A DNA stretch of 64,000 nt from Colius striatus. Its lineage: Eukaryota; Chordata; Aves; Coliiformes; Coliidae. The notes under the pieces are model-generated. The model did no database searches. It was given only the letters and a program-made list of their open reading frames with translations, and had not been told where the DNA came from. Where the stretch lies: NCBI RefSeq assembly GCF_028858725.1, contig NC_084773.1, positions 21,832,850-21,896,849 of the forward strand, in the 5' to 3' direction. Below are positions 37,401 through 49,205 of the stretch, in pieces; positions within the stretch are counted from its first letter, which is position 1, and every line of letters begins with the position of its first letter. Both the position numbers and the translations under genes were made by a program.

Positions 37401-37784
37401 GGGAAATGGTGAGTGAACAGCGACACGATGCAAACCTGCTGGCAGCAGAGATGAGAAGGTACCCAAATAGTCACCTACACGCCCCGCTGCAATGCTCTGG
37501 GGAGCTGGATCGCCTCAGCAGAGCAGCCCCGTGTCAGTGCTCACACCGGCAACACTCACCCCGCGCTGCACACAGAGGGACAGACAGAGCGGGTAACACG
37601 GGCAGTGAAACACACGCCCTTTGGGATGAATCCACCACAACTCACATGCTTTGGTCTTCTCCCTAAAAAGATGGCAGGTTTCAGCTCATCTGTCTCATTC
37701 TTGTCTAAATTTCTTAAGAGAAAGTCCCAGCTTGGTAGAAAAGCTGATGCCCAAGCAGCTGATCATGGTGCAACATCCTATTCC

Positions 37785-37960
37785 ACAGCATCCCAGAATG
37801 GTGAGGGCTGGAAGAGCCCTGCAGAGCTCCTCCAGCCCAACCTGCTAAAGCAGGTTCCCTTCAACCAGGGGGCACAGGAACCTGTCCAGGTGGGTTTGGA
37901 AAGCTCCTGAGAAGCAGCCTCCACACCCTCCCTGGGCAGTACTCCCAGGCTCACTGTCTG
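37785..37960 (-). repeat. CR1 LINE 3' fragment, minus orientation
   Basis: The plus strand shows the complement of a CR1 3' region: cagaatggtgagggctggaa, then agagctcctccagcccaacc, then a caggttccc segment, cacaggaacctgtccaggtg and ctccacaccctccctgggca. These follow the order of the avian CR1 3' UTR read in reverse. It is an old, truncated copy. Confidence 0.85.
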
Positions 37961-39245
37961 CTCACCACTCCCATCTGCTGAGGGGTGCTGGGACATGCTG
38001 GAGGGGGAGGGTGTTTAAGTGCGTTTCTGCCTGCACTGTCTGGTATCGTGGCTGGCATTTAGGCTCCAAACCTTCAGGGAGTTATGGAAAAGGTCAAGCT
38101 CTGAGAAACATTTCAGGCTTTTTTTCTTTCTTTCTTTTAAAGGCACCTCTGGAGCTGGTTGGGAAGGAGGCTGGGCTTCAAGGCTTCCTCTTTCTGAGCT
38201 GTATTCCAGCAGGCACAAAACATCCCTTTCTAACAGCCACACGGGAAGGTCACCTTCCAGAAGGTACCAGGTGGCCAGCCCTGGTTCCCACCAGCCAAAC
38301 ACACGGCACAGACACTGGCTGTGAGCTACTAAACCATAGGCTCAAATGAACGACAGCTCTTCGCATCAGAACAGCAAACAGACCAACAAGGGGGTATTTG
38401 GCAGCTCACTAAACCCAAAGAACAACCCCATCACTCCCCTCAGTACATGGTCCCCACAGTGACCCTGCACAGTGCTGCCACTGCAGCCGCATCCCGTGCC
38501 CGAAGCCACGGCCCCAAAAGGCCCCACAGCTGGCTCTGGCTCAAACCCGATCCAAACCCTCCCCAAGCCACAGCAGCCCCGTGTCCAGCAGAAACGCTGG
38601 CACCACATTCTGGTCCTATTTTCAGGGCTCACGAGCTGTTGTCCAGACCCTCCCTGCCAGGAGGTGCCTCAAGGACTGCAAAAGGAGACACGAGGCATTA
38701 TGCTAACCAGCAGAGGTCAGCTGGGAATGCAGAGCAGACGCCTTAACTCAAGGCAAAAATGGTTTGAGATGGGTCACCAGGAGCCTAGAAACAGTGCTGG
38801 GTCCTTTGTGATCCCAACATACACCTGAAACAGGAGAATTCACAGAGGAAAAAAAGTAAAACGTGCTTGCAGGATTGTTGCATCACAGTGGAGCCTTTCA
38901 CTCATCAACGTTAATATCCTGGAGTTTACACATGATATTGTATTTTATCTTATGGTTCCAACAAGTGACTGAAAGCTGCCTGGACTTAAGGGGTTTTCTC
39001 AGGGAAAGGCATATTGCAGTGCAGTGTTCTGAGTAACGAGCTTTGGCAAAACAGTAAAACCAGAGTGAAATCTTAATTAAATTCTGCTTATTGCAAGCAG
39101 GAGCCTGGATGGATTATTTCCATGTGCTTTATTACACCAGGCAGCTGTTGGGGGCAGGACAGAAAGCCCAGCCGGGCGTCCCTGGCTGCGTGGGAGCAGA
39201 GGGGCTGGGATCTGCTCCCACCCCTGGCCCATTCCCACCCAAAGT

Positions 39246-39385
39246 CATCAGAGCTGCTGCAGCATTCCCACCTGGCAGAGCACTGTGTGCTCCCAGCCAC
39301 CTCTGCTCCCACACTCATCAGAGCTGCTGCAGCATTCCCAGTCGGCAGAGCACCGTGTGCTCCCAGCCACCTCTGCTCCCAAACT
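39246..39385. repeat. 70-bp tandem duplication
   Basis: Two 70-base copies start at 39246 and 39316, each beginning catcagagctgctgcagcat. They differ at only a few sites (cctgg/gtcgg, ctgtg/ccgtg, cacact/caaact). A third copy begins at 39386 (catca) and diverges at once. Confidence 0.9.
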
Positions 39386-40680
39386 CATCACAGCCATGCC
39401 AGTGCCAAAGCCCTGTCAAGGCCCTGCCTGTGCCTGCCAAGCTCTCACTCCCCCGGCACCCCAGCTTTGTTTTCGTGGCGTTTGCGGGGCTGAGAGGGCT
39501 GTGAGTTGTACTTGGTGCTGTCTGTCCCCTCAGGACTGTGCTCCTCTGGTGAGGACAGAGTGCACCCTCCCAGTTCCTCCTTTCCCCCTGTGCTTCTGAC
39601 GCCCTTTTCTGCACCTGACAGTGGGCAGCATACTCACATCAAACAAAATGAAGTGCTAAGTCAGATATCATTAAACAGCAAGGATAAAAACCTCCCAGAG
39701 ATACTCAGCAGCTGCTGGAAACTGACCTACAGGAATTTCAGACACATGGACCGTTGCACACACAAACATTTTTACCCCTCTCTGGCAAACTGCATGGAGT
39801 TTAAATGTCTTACATTAATTGCTGTAACTAAAAGCAGAACAATCACTCTCTTTCAAAAGGTTTGCTATTAGTAAACACACAAAATCAGCTTCTGATTTTT
39901 CCTCTGTGTCTACTTACCTCCCTGGACTGCCTGCAGTTCACACTCAGCACAGATTCAGTCAGTTCTGGACAAAACCATGGCCTGCAGAGGGGGATTTTTG
40001 AAAGCAAAATGCCATGTCCCAGTTACAGCTGTAGTCCAAAGGCAAGGGACACACAACCCTCGATCTTAAGAAGAAGCTGTGTTTGCAGCTTTCAGTGACA
40101 GACTATGACCAAAGCTGCAGGGCTCAGCAAGAACATATTTTGGCATGCCACGTACTTTGCCCATGAGCTGTATTATTAAAAGCCTCCACTGTTCTCCGGG
40201 CTTGCTTTAATTTTCGTGTATTGCTTTATTTCACCACAAAACTCCACCATCTTCTAGGACAGGTAAGACTTTTTAATGTTAGCATTTAAGGCTGGAACTT
40301 AATGTCCAACTACGCTCCCATTTTCTTTCAAACTTAATCCCTTTAAGCTGAAACAATGACACATACTAATGAGTAAAGTTAGAGACAAAAACCCATTTCT
40401 GTGCAATTGAAGTCTGCCCCATCCTCAGCTCCCCCTGCACCTGTCCCACTGCCGAGGCTTCTAACTGCAGCCTCTGCCCAACCCCAAGAGAAGTGCTGTT
40501 TTAATACAAAGCTTCCACGAGGGCAGAGGGAGGTTCTGAGGGAGTGAGTGGCAGCAAAGCTGGCCCTGCACGCCGCTTCATCCCCACCTGGCAGTCGGTG
40601 TCCCGCAGTGCTGCGGCCACAAGCGGTCAGCACGCCGCTCTGCTTATTGTGAGGCAGTTTCGTATCTCTGCAGAAAGCAT

Positions 40681-40686
40681 TTTATT
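40681..40686 (-). terminator. RAD18: Candidate RAD18 poly(A) signal (AATAAA, minus strand)
   Basis: The plus strand tttatt gives AATAAA on the minus strand 83 bases past the RAD18 stop, implying a very short 3' UTR if used. Other minus-strand hexamers occur further on, for example near 40,225. Confidence 0.5.
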
Positions 40687-40768
40687 TAGCACCCAGATAC
40701 ACTGGAAGCTGGGAGAAGATGTGTTTCTCAGCACGAGGCCTGCTGCAGGGTGCAAGCCTCACGCAGCA

Positions 40769-40871
40769 TCAGTTCCTCTTCCGCTTGCTCTTGGGAAGCA
40801 GCTGGTTGTTACCTGGCACTTGGGGCTGACGCGACTTTCTTTTGTCAACTCTCAGACCCAGGAAACCGCTG
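40769..40871 (-). CDS. RAD18: RAD18 E3 ubiquitin ligase, last coding exon (C-terminus)
   Basis: RAD18 pairs with RAD6 to mono-ubiquitinate PCNA at stalled replication forks and recruits translesion polymerase eta. This exon gives the basic C-terminal tail ending in LLPKSKRKRN and TGA (40769-40771). It parallels the human ending EPRNKRNRN and is probably a nuclear-localisation-type tail. The acceptor is TGTTTTTCAG, starting the exon at 40871. The first base completes a phase-2 codon (AA+C, Asn) left by the exon at 46275-46337. A second AG three bases further in could give a one-residue-shorter form. The remaining body (SGFLGLRVDKRKSRQP and following) is poorly conserved, as expected for the RAD18 tail. 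Confidence 0.88.
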
Positions 40872-43800
40872 CTGAAAAACACAATAGGAAAAGGAAAACA
40901 GGGCTTAGAAGATGCTCTAAACATGGCAAATAGCTGAGGCTGTGCTGAGGCGCTGTAAGCGGCGTGCAGACACATGTGTACGTGCCACTGGTGTGAAGAC
41001 AACTGCACCCACGGACCATCCCGCAGGCGCCCCGGGCACAGGCAGCCCCGCTGCTTCTCCTCATGTCCCCAGGGGCCAGGTTGGGACAGGAAGGAGTGGC
41101 AGCAACCCTCCAAATTCCTTGTCCATAAATGAGAAGAGCCCGTGATTACACTAGATCAGAGAAGGTCGCCCCGAGACAGCCTCATCCTCAGCAGCACGGC
41201 CACTGCGGGAAGGGCGAGTGGTTCCATCGCGGTTACCCAAGAAGGAAAGCGCCCGGGACTCCCATCTTCCCACAGGCTCTCTTTGCCAGAGGCTCTTCTC
41301 ATTTATGGACAAAGAATTTTCCACTGGAAACTTAAAGAAGTGTTTTCTTTTTAGTCACAGAGTTAATTTTAAAGAAAAAACAAAAGTTAAACTAGCCATA
41401 TTTAAATCAGGCAGCTCACTTCCAACATCCAGCCCCAGCTTCAAATTCTTCACAGTGTTGACAGGAAAGATATCATTGGCCCATCAATAGCTATTACTAA
41501 TTACACATTCCTTGTCAATGCACTCTTTTTTACCATTTGCTAGGATGAACCCGTGCTGCAGGGACTATTCAATTTGGCTTAAATCAGGAATTCGTAACTG
41601 AAAATAACAACGGAAAACTCTCCGATGCCCAAGTCCGTGTCTCTGTTGACTGAGGCAGACATATTCCAACAGATTAATAGGAATAACTTGTCTGTTGGGG
41701 CTCAGTTCAGCATCAGGACCGAAACAGCTCCCAGAGCTCCGAGACATTAAGCATGTCCGGGCAGGTCAGCACGAGTCCCCGCCCAACAGGATCTGGCCCA
41801 TTCCTGGGACATACCTGTGGAGCGCAGAAGGAAGAGGTGATACACGTGCAGTGCCCTGCCTGAGCCTCCTCAGTCTCAACCCCACACACCTCCCAGGTGG
41901 GATTCTCATCAGCACAGCGGCTGATGGTGAGGGCCGTGCTCTCCCAGTCATACGCTGCGCTCCCTGTTTCCACCCCTGCGTTCAGCCAGCAGACAGGATC
42001 ACTTGTTCTAACCCAGCAGCAGCTGAGGTTTTAAAAGCTAGTGAAATTAGGTATTAACAAAACATCTTTCTCCGCATGACTTTTTTCTCTGCTGCAGTTC
42101 AGTTGTGCACTGGTTAACTGCAATGCAAGCCTAAGGCTGGGCTTTGTGCAGTCTCCAGCACAGGAACGCACTGCGAAAGGCACAGGCTGACTGATGGAAG
42201 CATTCACACTTGGGTACACAGATGTTTCCAGAGCACCATGACACAGATGCTTTTGTTCCTTTTAATTGAGCTCTAAAGCAGCTATTTTCAACCCAATCCA
42301 AAGGAGCTGTATTCATGTACCCAACTCTTGTCCATGGGCCGTATCTTCCCTTCTAGGTCAGGAATTTGCCTGCCTCCATCCATCTCAGCAGTTGTATGAC
42401 AGAGCAAAGGACAATTAACCTTGGTGGTTAGGTGGTTATAAGCCTCTGATGAATGACGCAGGAGAGGCACCCACGCTCTTGGGGGACAGAGTAAGATGCA
42501 TAAACCCTTCTCCAGAGCACATGGCTTTGGCCACTGACAAATGAAGGATCCCAGGTGGGACAGTCGACCCGGCCGATGCAGCCCATTATCTATCAATCAT
42601 CTTTGCTCTTCCCACCCCAACCAGCAGCCTCACACTTCTCCAGGCTGGCCAAGGAGTAGCTGGAGCTGGGCAGGCAGGCAGTGACAGCAGAGCCCAGGCA
42701 CCACAGCCCCCACAGGCCCATACAGCGTGTTCTAAAGCTGCAGAATCAAAGTTGCATTTGTCTGTCCTGCTTCATGTTTGCTTTGGCACAGCACCGCTCT
42801 GTCTTGGATCAGTATTCTCCCTCCTCCAGTAAATAAAAACCTACACTTGATTACCTATTTAAATCCAAAGAGCATTATCTGAAAGCACTTCCAAATGTCC
42901 TTGTAGCTTGTGACGGCAAAGTAAACTCTGCAGAGCAGCCTCTGTCTCGTATCCCGCCAACAAAATAATTACATTTCACTTTCAAGAGTTTGAGGACAAC
43001 TGATTTTTATTTTTACTGCCATAAATACTTCCACAACCCTGTCTCTATTTATAAGCATTTCACCCACTTCATAGATGACCCGACAGGATCCACTTTCTAC
43101 TGCTTTTTTATTATATCCAGACTTCGGTCTGTAATCAAGTATCTCACGTTTTCTACCTCTGCTTGGCTGCATTTAAGACAGAATGCAAACATTGGGAAAA
43201 AAGAACATTGATTTAAATGAGGAATTAATTATTTTCCATGCAAATAAAAAATTGGAAGAAAAAGGAAGGTGAAAAACTGGGGAAGTTAATTACAACTGTG
43301 AGCAACCCAAAGCTTTGCAACCACCAGCAAGGCAGCGAAGACATTGGTCACAGAATTCCTTCCAAGAAACAACAGATTAAAATCAATCTAAAGACCCACC
43401 CTGCAAATACTATGTCCTTTGTCTTAACTGGGACGGCTCACATGAATTATAGCTGCTTATGTAAGCTTGGAGAGCACTTAGACAAGGTGCTTGTATAATA
43501 GTGGAGCCCAAGCGGGCTGCGAGGCACAAACAGCCCCGATGCCCAGAGGTCACTCCGGCCCCAAGGGCACGGCCAGATGCCTCAGCCACTGTCCCCACAG
43601 ATCTCATGGACTGCATTAGTCACCACACTTAATGAGCCTTTCAGAAACAAACTAATAACTAATTCTTGGTAAATAACATTTTAAGATGGGCAAAAAGAAT
43701 CTGTGCCCAGGACGAGCAGTGGTCACTCCAGTGGAGTCCAAACCAGCTTGCACCTTGAAACGCCAGTTCAGAAGAAAACTCAACCAGTACCATGTCTGAG

Positions 43801-46274
43801 AAAACACGGGAACCCATTCCACTGAAGCAGCATGACAGTTCACTGCCAAAAATATGCTGGTTAATGGGGTTCCACTGTATTATGGGGAACTTGTGGAGGA
43901 TGCAAGATGCTCACAATGCTGAGAAGCAGAAGTACAGTAGCTGGGCAGGGATGACAGGACACAGAGGGGCACAGACCAGACCACAGCGTTTGTTTTCCAC
44001 AGAAAGCCCCCCAGGAGAGTCAGCTATAGCAAGGGCTTGGCTGGAATTGTGTCATATGGCACGTTGCTTTCCCCCCCTATGATTTTCTTCTACTCCAGAT
44101 GAGGCTAGAACAGAAAAACAAGTGGGGAAAAACCCCTCAATTGGTTTTGTTTCCTCTGGAAAAGAGAAGACTGAGGAGAAATGGTAATAGCATTCCAAAG
44201 CGTAAACATTCCACTTCCCCTTACTGGGCTTGTACATGTCACTCAGTTTTCAGCAAAGAAACAATGATGGCAATGGGTGAGCACATTAACACCCAGAGGC
44301 TGTGGAATCCTCACCACTGACCCAGCAGCCTCTCTCCCACCGTCGCATGTACAGCATTGATGAAGGCACCCAAAAATGACTGAGGGCCTAATCATTGAGC
44401 AAAGCCCATCTGAGCTCCCAAGCTCCATCTGATATTACTTTACTGTAGTTTTACAAGGGGTTCTTTTTTGAACCCTGTGACATGACTCACTCTCCTGAAG
44501 AGTGAAGGGTACAAAGAGGAAAAAACCAAAATTCACTGAGAAAATCTCTACTGGTTACAAAATGGGCAATCCTATTCACAAAAATATGACTCAGATTTGC
44601 ATTTCTCCCCAAAACACCACTAAGCAGGCTGATGCTGTCATCTGCAGACACAAAAACGGGTTAAACAAGCAGCTGTTGCCTGGAGGTTTCATTTAACGAG
44701 GCAATTTCTGAGCGCAGGGTCCGTGGCAGTGTAATACTAAATGCTCACCAAGCCATGAACCTGCAAAGTCTTGGGCATTTGTACAATCCTATATGCCAGC
44801 AAAGTCAACCAAGCTGCTCAGACACAGAGCTGATTCCGTGTGATTCAGATCTTTGTGCCTCACCTGTCAACAGTCACCTGCACAAAGATGCTTGCTCAGG
44901 CTCGGGAACTCAATTTGTAGTTGAAGGATTAAAACGTTACTCTGTCTCTGAACTTGCATTCAAAACAACTCCCCTGCCAATAAAAATTACCTTGCCAGTG
45001 GCACAGACTAATAAGCGTGGTTCTAAGGAAAAACAGGCAATGATTCAGGCATTCAAGTGAGAGAATGGGAGGCAGAGAACACAGGCAAAAAAGACTTGCT
45101 TGGAATGGCTGAGGGCTTTGGTTTGTGGAGCCAGGCAGGGTGAAGTGAATGCCCTCCTCTGAAAGCAGTCACACACCTCCTTGTGCAGGAAGGACATGGC
45201 AATGATTGCTTCAGGGCCGTTCAAACAGATTCAGTTCTGGGTTATGTTAATTTTAATGAGGGTGAGAACGTTTTTGTACTCCTGGATTTGATCCCCTGGT
45301 CGCATGGTGCCACCAGTATTACAAATGCAAAGCAAATGTACTTGACCTTCTACAGCAATGTGCAAATGTTAGTCCTCTGGTAAGTTAGATCCTTCCCATA
45401 CCTTAGAGCACCTTTGTAATAATGAGGTTTGCTTGTCCAGGGACAAGAAGATCTCAACTACCCACTACTCTGCCATTTATCCCCAGATAAATGAGAGATC
45501 CCAGGTCCAGTCAGTTTCAGCTACAAGGGTAAGCTGTATTTCGCAGACTCCACCAGTCTTTGCTCCTGTTCCTTTGTATAACTACAGAGATTTTCAGTTA
45601 ATCCAACATTATTCTGTTCCAAGTTTCACTGGAACTGCACACCATCACCTGCACAAATCCCTGCATTTCCCCTCCACCTTTATGTACTTCACTTGGTTAC
45701 TTCAGGAATCCCTGGAAGATTTCCTGAGTATTTCTTTGCACAGCACTTTGCACAGCTAGACCCACATTTTAAACTTTACCACTATATAACAGAAGGGGAT
45801 GTTTGCTTTTAAGAAATAAGATGCTAAGCTTTTAAAAACAAGACAGGCTCTTCTCTCTTCCAACAGAAGTAACTCGAAACAGGTGCTGCAATATCAGCAC
45901 GTTCAGCTTCACGGGGATGTAGGTGAGACTGACAGCAACGCAACTTTAAATGCAACAGGAGATCAGGCTGTCCTCATTGTCCACGCAAATCAGCCAGTCT
46001 TTTCTTTTTAAAGAGATATATTCATACTCAAGTGTACCTTAGAACAATGATTTTCAACTGGTCACCTGCAGATTCTTGCAGCGCTCAGGTATTATTTTCC
46101 AAGGATCCAAAAGCACTGACCAAACTGTTTCTCCCATTACTGTGGAGATTCTACAAGAACCTGACTTTTCAGAGGCATTTGCTTCTCCTGTAGAAAACAC
46201 AAAGGATTCTACAAACTGGAAACTACTGACCTAAATCAGTCCCAAGGACATTTCCACTCATACATTCTACTTAC
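40872..46274 (-). other. RAD18: RAD18 last intron
   Basis: An intron of about 5.4 kb between the last two coding exons, donor GTAAGT at its 5' end (46274 downward). It contains the 29-bp-arm inverted repeat at 41112-41319, only 240 bases from the last-exon acceptor. No other gene was recognised. Several plus-strand frames of 60-110 codons are taken as chance. Confidence 0.75.
41112..41319. repeat. Inverted repeat with 29-bp arms and 150-bp spacer
   Basis: Arm 1 (41112-41140) contains gtccataaatgagaagagcc, and arm 2 (41291-41319) contains its complement ggctcttctcatttatggac. Over 29 bases the arms match at 28 positions. The 150-base spacer (41141-41290) is GC-rich compared with the flanks and has no recognised content. 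I see no clear target-site duplication outside the arms. Confidence 0.92.
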
Positions 46275-46337
46275 TTGTCAGAGGATGCTGAACATGTCTC
46301 AGGCTCTTGAAGATCCCTCAGAATGTCTGAACTGGAG
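46275..46337 (-). CDS. RAD18: RAD18, penultimate coding exon (serine/acidic motif)
   Basis: A 63-base exon with acceptor ATCTTCCCCTTCAG and donor GACAA/GTAAGT, phase 2 at both ends. Joined to its neighbours it reads SSSSDILRDLQEPE, matching the human segment SSSSDIIRDLLEEEE. In human RAD18 the region at about 401-445, which includes this serine cluster, binds DNA polymerase eta and is phosphorylated by DDK. It is the best conserved part of the C-terminal third seen here and anchors the gene assignment. Exon length and phase fit exactly between the exons at 57441-57597 and 40769-40871. Confidence 0.88.
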
Positions 46338-47194
46338 CTGAAGGGGAAGATAAAACAGATTTTAGCAACACCTACAGCAAAGCAGGGCTCTACTTAGCCA
46401 AGGCAGCAACGCAGATGAGGCAACCAACAAGTTACAGCAATCTTCAGGTGGGTTTGCTCTGTGGTTTGATCACATATTCTGAAGAGAATACAACTGAGCA
46501 TCGAAAGACAGATTTCATAAAGCTATCTCTTAATTTAAAGCATTCACTCAAAACTTCAATGGATGTTTTTCTTAGACATAGAGGGAGAAAAGGCATCTCA
46601 GTGCTTTGGATACTGCCAAGTGAAGTGAATGAGGACTGAATCAAAGTAGATGCATCCCAACTTTTTTTCCTAATCTGCTTGAAAGGATTATTTAGTTTTT
46701 CATCTTCACACATACTTTTATGTTCTAACATGAGAAGGAAAACTTTTCTAAGTCAGTATTTATATACTTAGAAAACAACAGGGCAAACAGGTGAGAAACT
46801 CCAATATAAAGGGTTTAAGGGGTAACTCAAAATAAAAAAAGAAACTAACAAAACCCACCCTACTTCATGAGTTTCACAGCAATAAATCACCAGCCTGGCT
46901 AACAACAGAACCCAGCAACTCCTGTCAATGCTCAGCAAGCCTTCAGCTGCTGCACCGAGTCCACAATATTATCCCAGACTGCTTTTGTAAGAGCAACCAT
47001 ATGAATGCCTGAAGTCTTTATGGTTATTTTGTTCCTTCTAAACACTTAGGCATATTTAAATTGTAAATGTACTTTTAAAGCTTTTGCAGCTGCACAGCAC
47101 TCAGCAGGCTGGAGGCTGAGCACCACTCACAATGCTGAAGAAAGGGTCCCACTGGGGAAATTAGGGGCTCACCTCAGCTCCCAGAGGAGCCCAG

Positions 47195-47250
47195 TGCCCC
47201 TGGACTCTGTAATCCTAAAGGTCTTTTCCAATCTAAACAATTCTGTGGCG
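47195..47250 (+). repeat. CR1 LINE 3' tail
   Basis: The sequence taatcctaaaggtcttttcc then aatctaaacaattctgtgg follows the CR1 3' end (aaaggtctcttccaacctaa, then an attctgtg tail). The upstream part is too diverged to delimit. Confidence 0.65.
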
Positions 47251-47832
47251 TTGGCAGGCCTCTCCCCAAACCCCAAACTACCCAAGTGATTTCAGATAAA
47301 AGAACTGTGTTGAATTTCAGTGAAATGTGAATTCAGTGATCGCATCACTCAGTTATTCAGTTCAATTACTGATAAATAACTCTCCTTGCACGTTCAGGCT
47401 CCGTGATAAAAACCACTGCAAAGTTCTCAAGCATATGCCAAATGGCAGGGTTCCAGAAATCAACCAGCACGTTGGAAAATGTTGTTTTCTGGAAATTATC
47501 TTTGCAAAAGATGCCTCCAGCTCCAACAGTCTGTACATTACTGCAGAAATCACATCACAAACGAAGTTACACAAACAGTGGAGGGATTGTAGCGTAAACC
47601 ATGGGACAGCAGCTGGATACTAGTTCTCTTGGATTTACTTTAAAGGTTTTAAAATAAAACTAATCCTCTGTTTGTTAGAGGACAGCAGACATAAATCGTG
47701 AAAATGCATCCCCCAAGACATAACTTCATACACAGATACCAGGCTGCTGATGTGCTTGTTCAAAGCTCATACTAAGGAAACCAGCAACAAAACACTGATC
47801 CTCTCAGGACAGATTCAAACATGGCAAAGCAG

Positions 47833-48111
47833 TCAGAGAATCACTGAACAGTGTAGGTTGGAAAAGACCTTTAGGATTATTGAGTCCAACTGTTCCCTCA
47901 GTACTGCCACGGTCACCACTAAATCACATCCCTCAGCCCCACAGCTCCATGGCTTTGGGATCCCTCCAGGGATGGGGACTCCACCACGGCTCTGGGCAGC
48001 CTGGGACAGGGCTGGGCAACTCCTTCAGGGAATAAATGGTTCCTCATCTCCAATCTAAACCCCCCCTGGGGCAACTTGAGGCTATTCCTCCTGTTGCCTG
48101 TTCTCTCCTTT
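47833..48111 (-). repeat. CR1 LINE 3' fragment, minus orientation
   Basis: The plus strand carries, in order, gagaatcactgaacagtgta, ggttggaaaagacctttagg, gagtccaactgttccctcag, tccagggatggggactccac, ctctgggcagcctgggacag and a cttgaggctattcctcctgt block. This is the standard antisense order of an avian CR1 3' region. About 280 bases are retained. Confidence 0.92.
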
Positions 48112-49149
48112 AAAGTAAGATTCAGCAGATGTTACAGTGGCAATAATGACAGAACCACAGAGAGGATTTCAAGAGAGAAATACACTCCCAGATCAGAGAA
48201 ACCTTGAAAGGACACACACCCCACACACATACACATAGTCATAAACGTAAAATGGAAAGAAGATACCACTGGTGCCATATGGAGGAAACTATTTTGAAAC
48301 AAAATAGGTTTACAGGTTTTGTGTGCAGTCCTATAAACTCTTCACTGATTCCCCAGGAACTTTCGTGAACTGCTGAATACATCTGTGGAGTTATAAACAC
48401 TACCCAACAGAGCAGTCCTAACGTGAGAACAAAAGCACCTGAAATTAAAAACACTTATGGGGAAGAACATTTCATCCCTGCACCACCCACCAATGCCAGT
48501 GCTCCCAGGGAGCAGAAGAGGCGAAGGCAAAGCCTCCTGCCCTGGCTGGGGCGGAGGGGAGGAAGCCCTGGGACGCAGACGAGGGAGGAGCGTACTGTAG
48601 CTTCCCATTTGTTCCTCAAAGCACCAGCTAAATAGGGACACATCTTGGCAATGGAATGGTCTGCTGGATCTGCCACTGCACTCCTAGGTTACAAGCTTGC
48701 CTCTTCCCATAGCCTGGGCACAGGCAGCTGTTTAAACTTCTTATTTCAGCACCAAATCCAATATGAAACGTTCAAATGAAAAACATGCTAAACCAGGTCA
48801 GAAAAACAGTGGTGGATGGGGAAAGTTTTGAAGTTCAGCATTTTTATTACCCTGAAAATTTTAAGCCCATCAAAAACTTAGTTTTGGTACATGAACTGGA
48901 GGCCCAAGGAATGAAGTATCATCATGCTTCTAAATCCTACCCCCATGTTCGACTTACAGGTCAAACAAATGAAAGCAGAGGGAAGACAAGGGTCTATCTG
49001 TGTGCTTTCAGTCCCCTAGAACAGAAAAAGAACAGTTTTGATGCCTAAACAGGATGTGCTTCCTTGCCTTGAAAAATGCAGCATTATTATCGTTATCACC
49101 AGCTATGTTTGTCATAAGCAAGACAATAAAAGTGAAAAAACTTGGCTCA

Positions 49150-49205
49150 GAACAATAAGGCAAGTTCATCTCACTAGGAACAATAATGCAAGTTCATCAT
49201 TTGCC
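49150..49205. repeat. 28-bp tandem duplication
   Basis: Two adjacent copies begin at 49150 and 49178. Each contains gaacaataa, a variable base, then gcaagttcatc. It is intronic, with no other significance evident. Confidence 0.65.

Larger units (their letters stand above)
26200..40680. other. OXTR-RAD18 intergenic DNA
   Basis: No gene could be supported across these 14.5 kb. The content seen is two CR1 fragments (31404-31445 and 37785-37960), a 70-base tandem duplication (39246-39385), a CT-rich run near 38,119-38,140, and several AT-rich patches with TAATTA/ATTA or SOX-like motifs that could be regulatory. Open frames up to about 160 codons occur on both strands without domains or splice context. 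Confidence 0.6.
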
